Below, one piece after another: positions 1 to 4,876 of a DNA stretch of 5,891 nucleotides (its first letter is position 1; each line of letters opens with the position of its first letter). Under the pieces are notes generated by a model. It worked only from the letters and a program-made list of their open reading frames with translations, was not told the DNA's origin and made no database searches. Where the stretch lies: contig CANDFN010000062.1 of NCBI GenBank assembly GCA_947384015.1, forward strand, positions 1 to 5,891, given 5' to 3'. This stretch comes from an uncultured Clostridia bacterium (GTDB lineage Bacteria; Bacillota; Clostridia; Christensenellales; UBA1242). The position numbers and the translations under genes were made by a program.

Positions 1-813
1 GTTGTTGAAGGTAAAGATCCTCAAATTGTTGAAATTTTAGAAGTTTTAACTGCTGACTACAAACTTAACGACAAAGGTGAAGTTGAAAAAATTGTAGTTA
101 CAGAAACTGTAGAAACAAAAACAGCTGAAGTTAATAAAACTACAATTCAGTTTAAAGCAAAATATAAAGACGGAAAAATTATTGAGGTTTTAGCTGTTGA
201 AACTGAAGGTTTTACTGAAACAATAGTCAAAGGCTCTAAATGTTGGACTAATGGAACAATTTATATTTATGCCCAACCTAAAGCAGACGGAACTTTACAC
301 ACTCAAATTAATCCAGCTAAAAAAGGTAAAGACGAAACCGAAACTGATAAAATTGAAACAATTACTATTGGTTCTGGAGTAACTGCCACAACAATAGAAG
401 TTAAAGTAGATGAAAAAGGTAACATACTAGAAATTTTAACTCCTGGTTATACTAAAGGTATTCATGAAGGTAGAGACGGCTGGTTAAATAAAAAAGGAAC
501 AATGTTTGTTCGTGTAGATAAATCATTTGTTCGTATAACCATCAAAAAAGCTTCTAAAGAAAGAAACGAAATTGATTTAGCTTCAATTTATGGCATAACA
601 GGTGCTAAATTAGACCTTAACTCTGCTGAAGTATTATTAGCGAATAAGAGAGTTTATTACTTCAATCCTAAAACTGGCAACCTTCAAAACATAAAACCTT
701 CTAACCTAGCATTACCTTTAACAGAATCTGATGTTGAGATTGCTGTTGAAAAATATAAAAAGAGAAAAACTGCTGATAGAAGAACTGAAGATATTGAAGA
801 ACATAAAGTTTAA
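1..813 (+). CDS. C-terminal part of an unrecognised repeat-containing protein (5' end outside window)
   Basis: The frame is open from base 1 to a TAA at 811-813, giving 270 residues with no start in view; the ATG at 502 lies inside a repeat and is not the start. I do not recognise the family. Two diverged copies of a probably beta-rich unit are visible. Copy one begins TTIQFKAKYKDGKIIEVL (residues 48-65) and continues to about 126. Copy two begins TTIEVKVDEKGNILEILTPG (130-149) and continues to about 201. Each opening motif is followed by a Gly/Trp segment (GSKCWTNGTIYIY, 78-90; GRDGWLNKKGTMFV, 157-170). The tail of an earlier copy may be present at residues 8-20 (QIVEILEVLTADY). The protein is rich in Lys, Glu and Thr and ends in a charged segment (KYKKRKTADRRTEDIEEHKV). 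There is no C-terminal membrane anchor or LPXTG sorting signal. A secreted or surface role is possible, but the N-terminus that would show it is absent. A strong terminator follows. Confidence 0.8.
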   Translation, partial: VVEGKDPQIVEILEVLTADYKLNDKGEVEKIVVTETVETKTAEVNKTTIQFKAKYKDGKIIEVLAVETEGFTETIVKGSKCWTNGTIYIYAQPKADGTLHTQINPAKKGKDETETDKIETITIGSGVTATTIEVKVDEKGNILEILTPGYTKGIHEGRDGWLNKKGTMFVRVDKSFVRITIKKASKERNEIDLASIYGITGAKLDLNSAEVLLANKRVYYFNPKTGNLQNIKPSNLALPLTESDVEIAVEKYKKRKTADRRTEDIEEHKV

Positions 814-820
814 TAAAAAT

Positions 821-849
821 AAAAAGGCTAGTTTAAACTAGCCTTTTTT
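821..849. terminator. Intrinsic terminator after the repeat protein, symmetrical on both strands
   Basis: A perfect dyad (GGCTAGTTT / AAACTAGCC, 826-843) is flanked by five A's on the left and six T's on the right, so a U-tract hairpin can form on either strand. It lies 8 bases after the stop at 813. It ends the plus-strand gene and could also stop read-through from the convergent aldolase gene. Confidence 0.9.
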
Positions 850-915
850 GTTGCATTTTGTTTTAAATATGTATGGTATGTATTTTAAAAATTAATGTAT
901 ACTAACTATGTGTAA

Positions 916-959
916 TTATATAAAGAAGAAGGTTGGGAACTTTCTTCTTTTTTATATAA
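916..959 (+). terminator. Second U-tailed hairpin in the 814-1005 intergenic region, transcript unknown
   Basis: Bases 922-934 pair with 938-950: 13 pairs including one G-U, around a GGG turn. The T run 948-953 follows on the plus strand, and an outer TATAT/ATATA pairing brackets the structure. On the minus strand the hairpin has no clean U tract, so it is a poor terminator for the aldolase gene, although it lies about 50 bases past that gene's stop. The plus-strand repeat protein already has a terminator at 821-849, so this hairpin may end a short separate transcript. A TATACT -10-like hexamer occurs at 898-903 without a good -35. The rest of 850-1005 shows nothing else I can support. Confidence 0.45.
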
Positions 960-1005
960 AATAAAAACCTAATAAATTGCTAATCATACTAGTGTGTTAC
1001 ATAGT

Positions 1006-1914
1006 TTAAGCCTTTCCGTTAGAGTGACAAATTTTTGTTATGCGGTAGGTTGCGCATTTTTTGCATTCTTCTATACCTGCATAACCATAATCTCTTGGTG
1101 TGTATTTTGTTGGATTATTTCCCATATACTCCCTCACTGCAGAGGTGTAAGCCAAGCGAAAATCGCTGTCCATATTAATTTTTGCAATGTGAGTTTTGTA
1201 TGCGTTTTTTAGTAAGTTTTTATTACCAGACGATTTGTTTATTTTACCACCATATTGATTTATTGTTTCTATATATTCATTATCTATTAAGCTTGCACCA
1301 TGCAAAACTATTGGAGTGTTTGGAATTGATTGCTCTATCTTTTTTAATATATCATAATGAATTTTAGGCTCGCCCTCATATTTATTAATGCCGTGATTTG
1401 TGCCAATAGCCACAGCCAAGCTGTCCACTCCAGTAAGGGACACAAATTCTTTAGCCTCTTTAGGAGAAGTAAAACTTTCTTTACCATTCTCTCCGTCATC
1501 ATTAGCAATGTTTAATTGACCCAGTTCCCCTTCTACGCACACCCCACGTGCATGCGCATAATCTACAACCTTTTTAGTTAATTTTACATTTTGATCAAAT
1601 GTGTAACGCGAGCCGTCTATCATAACACTATCAAAGCCTAATTTTATTGCACGTTTTACAACATTAAAATCTTTACCATGGTCTAAATGAACTGATATTG
1701 GTAATTTCATTTTTCTAACTCCTAAAATGATACCAGCCAGCACTTCGTCCGTAAAATAATCCATAGCAGCTTCACTAACCTGAAGAATTACTGGTGATTT
1801 TTGCTCTTTGCAAGCTTCTAACACCCCTATTAAAATTTCATAATTGGCAAAGTTAAAAGCTGGAACAATATAGTTCTCTTTCATCGCCTTCTTTAGCATT
1901 GTTACCTGTTTCAT
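1006..1914 (-). CDS. fba: Class II fructose-bisphosphate (ketose-bisphosphate) aldolase
   Basis: This is a zinc-dependent, cytoplasmic class II aldolase of 302 residues, the usual family length. The family splits fructose-1,6-bisphosphate into dihydroxyacetone phosphate and glyceraldehyde-3-phosphate in glycolysis and runs the reverse step in gluconeogenesis. Family motifs appear in order: AFNFANYE (19-26), SVHLDHG (74-80) with catalytic Asp78 and zinc ligand His79, VMIDGS (97-102), VEGELGQL (127-134), AIGTNHG (169-175) with His174, VLHGAS (203-208) with His205, YGGK (221-224), and KINMDSDFRLA (245-255) in the phosphate-binding region. The GELGQL and MIDGS forms place it near the GatY/KbaY side, so a tagatose-bisphosphate aldolase activity cannot be excluded. 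The usual MIDGSH is MIDGSR here. ATG 1914 is preferred over TTG 1917 because its ribosome site is six rather than three bases away. Three cysteines lie in the C-terminal tail (284, 287, 296). It is divergent from rubrerythrin. Confidence 0.93.
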   Translation of the reverse strand: MKQVTMLKKAMKENYIVPAFNFANYEILIGVLEACKEQKSPVILQVSEAAMDYFTDEVLAGIILGVRKMKLPISVHLDHGKDFNVVKRAIKLGFDSVMIDGSRYTFDQNVKLTKKVVDYAHARGVCVEGELGQLNIANDDGENGKESFTSPKEAKEFVSLTGVDSLAVAIGTNHGINKYEGEPKIHYDILKKIEQSIPNTPIVLHGASLIDNEYIETINQYGGKINKSSGNKNLLKNAYKTHIAKINMDSDFRLAYTSAVREYMGNNPTKYTPRDYGYAGIEECKKCATYRITKICHSNGKA

Positions 1915-1920
1915 CAAACT

Positions 1921-1926
1921 CTCCTT
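1921..1926 (-). promoter_or_regulatory. Ribosome binding site of fba
   Basis: AAGGAG on the minus strand lies six bases before ATG 1914, which decides the start. The in-frame TTG at 1915-1917 would be only three bases away. With the predicted promoter, this site lies almost at the 5' end of the mRNA. Confidence 0.8.
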
Positions 1927-1932
1927 TATTAA

Positions 1933-1961
1933 ATTTTAGCACAAAAATATTTTTATGGCAA
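1933..1961 (-). promoter_or_regulatory. Predicted promoter of fba
   Basis: Reading the minus strand, TTGCCA (1961-1956) is followed by exactly 17 bases and TAAAAT (1938-1933). A TGC just before the -10 makes it an extended -10 (TGN). Transcription would start near 1926, giving a leader of only about 12 bases, with the ribosome site at its extreme 5' end. Confidence 0.75.
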
Positions 1962-1998
1962 TTTTTTAACAACCAAACCGCTAAAACTAAAAATTATT

Positions 1999-2013
1999 TT
2001 ATAATGATTGTTA
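1999..2013. promoter_or_regulatory. PerR-like operator between fba and rubrerythrin
   Basis: TTATAATGATTGTTA matches the PerR box TTATAATNATTATAA at 12 of 14 defined positions; the left half-site is perfect. It lies six bases upstream of the rubrerythrin -35. PerR, the peroxide-sensing Fur-family repressor, is known to control rubrerythrins in clostridia. The site matches a Fur 7-1-7 box less well (11 of 14), so another Fur-family protein is possible. The surrounding AT-richness makes chance near-matches common. Confidence 0.5.
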
Positions 2014-2037
2014 AAATATTTGCAAATAAAATCATTA
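2002..2037. repeat. Inverted repeats framing the rubrerythrin -35 box
   Basis: TAATGATT (2002-2009) recurs inverted as AATCATTA (2030-2037). Between them lies a perfect 12-base palindrome, TATTTGCAAATA (2017-2028), which contains the -35 TTGCAA. The two dyads are about three bases off-centre from one another. They could be operator half-sites for a regulator of rubrerythrin, fba or both. Confidence 0.45.
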
Positions 2038-2048
2038 AGTATTATACT
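2020..2048 (+). promoter_or_regulatory. Predicted promoter of rubrerythrin
   Basis: TTGCAA (2020-2025), 17 bases, then TATACT (2043-2048) form a near-consensus housekeeping promoter. The start would be near 2055, giving a leader of about 24 bases containing AGGAGG. The PerR-like dyad lies just upstream and a palindrome covers the -35. Confidence 0.75.
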
Positions 2049-2068
2049 AATATTAGTGAAAAATTCAC

Positions 2069-2074
2069 AGGAGG
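2069..2074 (+). promoter_or_regulatory. Ribosome binding site of rubrerythrin
   Basis: AGGAGG lies four bases before ATG 2079. It fixes the start there and excludes the 60-codon upstream open extension, which runs through the promoter region. Confidence 0.9.
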
Positions 2075-2078
2075 AAAT

Positions 2079-2618
2079 ATGGAATTTAAAGGTAGTAAAA
2101 CCGAACAAAACTTAATGACAGCTTTTGCTGGAGAAAGCCAAGCTAGTATGAAATATGGTTACTATGCTAGCCAAGCTAAAAAAGAAGGCTATGAACAAAT
2201 TGCCGAAATCTTTAAACTTACTGCAGGTAACGAAACTGAACATGCTAAAATGTGGTTCAAATTATTACACAATGGCGCTGTGCCTACAACTAAAGAAAAC
2301 TTAAAAGATGCTGCTTCTGGCGAAAATTACGAACATACAACTATGTATAAAGAATTTGCTGCCACAGCTAAAAAAGAAGGCTTTACTGCTATTGCTAAAA
2401 TGTTTGAAGGCGTAGCTAAAATTGAGGCTGAACATGAAGAAAGATATAAAGCCTTGCTTGAAAATGTTAACAAAAACAAATGCTTTGCTAAAAAAGAAGT
2501 TGTTGTTTGGGTATGCCGTAATTGCGGTCATAAACATGTTGGCAAAACTGCACCAAAAGTTTGCCCAGTATGTGCTCACCCACAAGCATACTTTGAAGTA
2601 GAAAGCAAAAATTATTAA
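2079..2618 (+). CDS. rbr: Rubrerythrin
   Basis: This is a cytoplasmic non-haem di-iron peroxidase of 179 residues; the family reduces hydrogen peroxide to water with electrons from NAD(P)H-linked donors in anaerobes. The ferritin-like four-helix domain (about 1-135) carries Glu19 (AFAGES), Glu52 and His55 (NETEH), Glu82 and Glu85 (GENYE), and Glu116 and His119 (IEAEH), the expected di-iron ligands. The C-terminal rubredoxin domain (about 142-175) has Cys146-x2-Cys149 and Cys162-x2-Cys165, with the typical APKVCPVCAHP stretch. The ferritin-like domain comes first, so this is classical rubrerythrin and not reverse rubrerythrin. The start is set by AGGAGG at 2069-2074 and by the family N-terminus (MEFKGSKTEQNL). 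It has its own promoter and a PerR-like dyad, so peroxide induction is likely but inferred. It is a single-gene unit, convergent with rarA. Confidence 0.97.
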   Translation: MEFKGSKTEQNLMTAFAGESQASMKYGYYASQAKKEGYEQIAEIFKLTAGNETEHAKMWFKLLHNGAVPTTKENLKDAASGENYEHTTMYKEFAATAKKEGFTAIAKMFEGVAKIEAEHEERYKALLENVNKNKCFAKKEVVVWVCRNCGHKHVGKTAPKVCPVCAHPQAYFEVESKNY

Positions 2619-2628
2619 GATTTTTCAC

Positions 2629-2652
2629 TTACTTTTTTCTAGAAAAAAGTAA
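2629..2652. repeat. Perfect 24-base palindrome after rubrerythrin
   Basis: TTACTTTTTTCT (2629-2640) is followed directly by its exact reverse complement (2641-2652), centred on CTAG. It starts 10 bases past the rubrerythrin stop. Neither strand has a U tract after the stem, so it is not a standard terminator. The trailing CAAAAAAGC partly repeats the right arm. The shape resembles short dispersed palindromes found after genes in many bacteria; that resemblance is from memory. Confidence 0.7.
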
Positions 2653-2666
2653 CAAAAAAGCAAATA

Positions 2667-2727
2667 AAAAAACCGTTGCATGTTACTTACACAAATGTTT
2701 GTAATAAAACTAATGCAACGGTTTTTT
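2667..2727. terminator. Bidirectional terminator between rubrerythrin and rarA
   Basis: AAAAAACCGTTGCAT (2667-2681) pairs perfectly with ATGCAACGGTTTTTT (2713-2727), 15 pairs, with a T run on either strand. The 31-base loop is long for a terminator but contains its own small hairpin (ACAAA 2691-2695 with TTTGT 2698-2702). It serves both convergent genes. Confidence 0.85.
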
Positions 2728-2740
2728 ATTGTTTTTCTGT

Positions 2741-2762
2741 TTCTCTTTTATCTAAAAGAGAA
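2741..2762. repeat. Perfect inverted repeat after rarA
   Basis: TTCTCTTTTA (2741-2750) and TAAAAGAGAA (2753-2762) form a 10-base inverted repeat separated by two bases, 15 bases past the rarA stop. Neither strand has a U tract after it. It may protect the 3' end of the rarA mRNA or support the adjacent terminator. Confidence 0.6.
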
Positions 2763-2777
2763 AATTAAATAAAATAG

Positions 2778-4064
2778 TTATTTTAATCTATCCTTCTTTT
2801 TAACAAGTCCGCGTTCTTTACCATTATTACCAGGTGTGTAATACACCCTATCTTTAAGTTTATTTGGCAAATACTGTTGTTTTATATAGCCGCCAAAATC
2901 ATGTGGGTATTTATATGCTGGCGGATTTTTTTCATCATAATGATAATTCTTTAAATGCTCTGGCACATTATCATCTGGGTTAAATTCAGCATCATGTTTA
3001 GCAGCGTTCATAGCAACTACTACACTGTTAGACTTCTCTGCTTCGCATACATAAATTATAGCATGTGCAAGTGGAATATTACCTTCTGGCATGCCAAGAT
3101 TTTTAACTGCATTCATAGCAACCATGGCCATAAGCGCAGCGTTACTATCTGCCATACCTACATCTTCACTTGCATGTGCAATTAAACGTCTGCAAATTAA
3201 AAGAGGATCACAACCAGCAGCTATTAGACGCTGAGCATAATAAAGTGCGGCATCACTATCACTACCACGCAAACTTTTGCAGAATGCGCTTAACATATTA
3301 TAATATAAATTTTCGTCAACTGAAACAACCGGTTGTTGAATACACTGGCTAGCAACTAATTGTGTTATATGTATACTACCAGTTTTGTCTGGAGCGGTGG
3401 TTGTTATTGCAAGTTCTAAAGCATTGTAGCCAGAGCGCAAATCTCCATTACAGAAGTTTGCGAAATGATTTAACGCATCAAGTTCTAACTTTAATTTCAG
3501 TTTTCCGTAACCTCTCTCTTTATCTTTAACCGCACGCAATAAAGCATCTTTTATATCTTCTACCTGAAGTGGTAAAAATTTAAAAACTCTACATCTACTT
3601 ACAATAGCCGGCGTCATACTTATGTGAGGATTTTCTGTTGTTGTGCCAATAAATGTTATATAACCACGCTCAACAGCTTCTAACACACTATCACTTTGAG
3701 CTTTGCTCCACCTATGACATTCATCCAAAATAAGCAATGTTGTTTTACCCGTAAGTTCAAAATTCTGTTTTGCCTTTTCCATAACTTTTTTAGCATCCGC
3801 AACACCGCTAGAAACAGCATTAAGTTTTACATATTCTAGATTAAGCGTATTTGCTATAATAAAAGCAAGGGTTGTTTTGCCAACTCCAGGAGGACCATAA
3901 AAAATACAACTACCCAGCCTGTTGGCCTTTAAAGCACGCCTAATTAAACTATCTACCCCTACAACATGTTTTTGCCCAACAAACTCATCTAGTGTTCTGG
4001 CACGCATACGCTCTGCCAGCGGAGTGTTGCTATAGGCATTAAATTCTTCTTCATTCTTATTCAT
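2778..4064 (-). CDS. rarA: RarA/MgsA-family AAA+ ATPase (replication-associated recombination protein A)
   Basis: This is a cytoplasmic AAA+ ATPase, 428 residues, full length for RarA (MgsA; Mgs1/WRNIP1 in eukaryotes). The family acts at stalled replication forks with single-stranded DNA-binding protein and is related to clamp-loader subunits. Visible in order: PLAERMRARTLDEFVGQ (15-31), Walker A GPPGVGKTT (57-65), Walker B LLILDECH (110-117; the family's usual DEIHRFNK is DECHRWSK), sensor 1 GTTTENP (140-146), arginine finger SRCRVF (156-161), sensor 2 GDLRSGYNALE (207-217), then the RarA C-terminal domain with KSLRGSDSDAALYY (263-276), ASEDVGMAD (298-306), LGMPEG (323-328) and YKYPHDFGGYIKQQYLP (384-400). 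ATG 4064 is the only plausible start: an in-frame TGA (4079-4077) lies five codons upstream with no start codon between, and the next ATG is inside the conserved domain. No ribosome site precedes it; see the promoter entry. It follows the membrane-protein gene by 21 bases. Confidence 0.96.
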   Translation of the reverse strand: MNKNEEEFNAYSNTPLAERMRARTLDEFVGQKHVVGVDSLIRRALKANRLGSCIFYGPPGVGKTTLAFIIANTLNLEYVKLNAVSSGVADAKKVMEKAKQNFELTGKTTLLILDECHRWSKAQSDSVLEAVERGYITFIGTTTENPHISMTPAIVSRCRVFKFLPLQVEDIKDALLRAVKDKERGYGKLKLKLELDALNHFANFCNGDLRSGYNALELAITTTAPDKTGSIHITQLVASQCIQQPVVSVDENLYYNMLSAFCKSLRGSDSDAALYYAQRLIAAGCDPLLICRRLIAHASEDVGMADSNAALMAMVAMNAVKNLGMPEGNIPLAHAIIYVCEAEKSNSVVVAMNAAKHDAEFNPDDNVPEHLKNYHYDEKNPPAYKYPHDFGGYIKQQYLPNKLKDRVYYTPGNNGKERGLVKKKDRLK

Positions 4065-4070
4065 ATTATT

Positions 4071-4099
4071 ATTATATCAAATATTTTATAATTTTCCAA
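4071..4099 (-). promoter_or_regulatory. Predicted leaderless promoter of rarA
   Basis: Reading the minus strand, TTGGAA (4099-4094), 17 bases, then TATAAT (4076-4071), preceded by TGA to give an extended -10 (TGATATAAT). Only six bases (AATAAT) separate the -10 from ATG 4064, so transcription should begin at or within a base or two of the start codon. No Shine-Dalgarno sequence is present. The -35 overlaps the last codons of the upstream gene. Confidence 0.65.
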
Positions 4100-4676
4100 G
4101 TTTTTGATTTATATTAACTACTTTTAATGTGTTTTTTATTTTATATGTTATAGTAAATGGCAATAAATATTTATTTTGCTTAACTTCTAACTTATTACTA
4201 TCAGCCGAAATGTTTAAAATGCTTTTTACTGCGTTTATATACCTCTTTACCAGCGTGCAGTTATTTACATCAAAAAGATTGTTTACAAGCTGAATTAGGG
4301 CTTGTTGTTTTAAACTATATAAATCAAATTGAGCCGATTTTATATTTATATTAAATAGTCTATAATACGATTTACAATTAAATAGAATTTTAACTTTTCC
4401 AAGCGCATTAAAATAAAGATCGCCATTGTTTAGACATATACTATTAACATTTTTTATAGCTATTGTATTAACTCCTTTTTTTAAATAAACACAGTTTTCT
4501 ATTTGCATTAGTTTTACATCACCAACAAAAATCTTATGTCTTTTATAAGAATTAAAAATCAAACCACATTTTGTTAAAACTAGATTTGGCAACGGATGTG
4601 TTTTATTTTTTAATTTATAAATAACTAAAAAAATTAGAACTAAAGCTATAAAATAAGTAGAAACTATAAAAAACAT
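4086..4676 (-). CDS. Unrecognised membrane-anchored protein upstream of rarA
   Basis: A 196-residue protein I cannot assign to a family. Residues 2-20 (FFIVSTYFIALVLIFLVIY) form one hydrophobic helix, followed by the basic KLKNK. This suggests a signal anchor with the remainder in the cytoplasm. The body alternates short hydrophobic and polar stretches (about 31-115), which suggests beta strands, possibly a PH-like fold, then a helical stretch (about 118-155: YSLKQQALIQLVNNLFD) and a final strand-rich segment. It is rich in Asn, Lys and Ile, with four scattered cysteines after the anchor (37, 62, 81, 101) plus Cys140. No catalytic motif is visible. ATG 4676 has no clear ribosome site, and the nearest upstream in-frame stop is seven codons away with no ATG, GTG or TTG between. 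rarA starts 21 bases after its stop on the same strand, so co-transcription is possible, although rarA also has its own promoter. Confidence 0.7.
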   Translation of the reverse strand: MFFIVSTYFIALVLIFLVIYKLKNKTHPLPNLVLTKCGLIFNSYKRHKIFVGDVKLMQIENCVYLKKGVNTIAIKNVNSICLNNGDLYFNALGKVKILFNCKSYYRLFNINIKSAQFDLYSLKQQALIQLVNNLFDVNNCTLVKRYINAVKSILNISADSNKLEVKQNKYLLPFTITYKIKNTLKVVNINQKLGKL

Positions 4677-4732
4677 AATAAATTTTAGCCAACTGTGTTA
4701 TTTTTTATAATTTATAAAGCAAAATAAAAAGT

Positions 4733-4747
4733 TTATAATAATTAAAA
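4733..4747. promoter_or_regulatory. PerR-like dyad upstream of the GAPDH promoter
   Basis: TTATAATAATTAAAA matches the PerR consensus TTATAATNATTATAA at 13 of 14 defined positions. It ends four bases before the GAPDH -35, almost the same placement as the dyad before rubrerythrin. The stretch 4701-4750 is nearly all A/T, so a chance match is a real possibility. The remainder of 4677-4732 is AT-rich, and I can assign no firm promoter for the minus-strand membrane-protein gene in it. Confidence 0.4.
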
Positions 4748-4751
4748 ATAT

Positions 4752-4780
4752 TTGACAAAAAATAACTTAAATTATACAAT
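4752..4780 (+). promoter_or_regulatory. Predicted strong promoter of GAPDH
   Basis: A perfect TTGACA (4752-4757), 17 bases, then TACAAT (4775-4780, five of six consensus bases). Transcription should begin near 4787. This is the best promoter in the window, fitting the high expression normal for GAPDH. Confidence 0.85.
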
Positions 4781-4786
4781 ACAAAT

Positions 4787-4876
4787 AAGGAGAAATTATC
4801 TCCCCGTAATTGTGCAGATAAAGAATCAAAAACATCCTTTATTGACAAATTAAAAACTAAATTTTTAGGAGGGTTT
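4787..4876 (+). promoter_or_regulatory. GAPDH 5' leader with terminal hairpin and ribosome site
   Basis: The predicted leader is about 90 bases, much longer than those of the other genes here. A small hairpin at its very 5' end pairs GGAGA (4789-4793) with TCTCC (4799-4803). The ribosome site AGGAGG (4867-4872) lies four bases before ATG 4877. The CTCC arm could instead pair with GGAG of that ribosome site (4868-4871). A 5'-terminal hairpin can slow mRNA decay. No known riboswitch is recognised. Confidence 0.5.

Noticed and set aside
110..123. Start of a new gene or frameshift in the first coding region
   Set aside because: The frame is continuously open from base 1 to 813 with uniform codon use, so it is one partial gene.
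994..1367. Plus-strand open frames opposite the 3' part of the aldolase gene
   Set aside because: They are antisense to a clearly conserved gene, have odd Cys/Phe-rich composition and no ribosome sites.
1915..1917. TTG start for the aldolase one codon upstream
   Set aside because: It would be only three bases from AAGGAG; ATG 1914 has normal spacing.
1899..2078. 60-codon N-terminal extension of rubrerythrin
   Set aside because: It runs through the predicted promoter and operator, lacks a ribosome site and is foreign to the family. AGGAGG and the family N-terminus fix the start at 2079.
2301..2585. Minus-strand open frame opposite rubrerythrin
   Set aside because: Antisense shadow of a well-conserved gene, with no start signals and a Phe/Ser-rich translation.
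2955..3352. Plus-strand open frames opposite rarA
   Set aside because: Antisense shadows; the His/Tyr/Cys-rich translations reflect the complementary codons of rarA.
4842..4847. Second TTGACA in the GAPDH leader as another promoter
   Set aside because: No acceptable -10 lies 16-18 bases downstream; that position is occupied by the ribosome site.
4812..4853. Short GTG-initiated leader peptide in the GAPDH leader
   Set aside because: The nearest AAGGAG is about 19 bases upstream and inside a hairpin; there are no regulatory codon runs.
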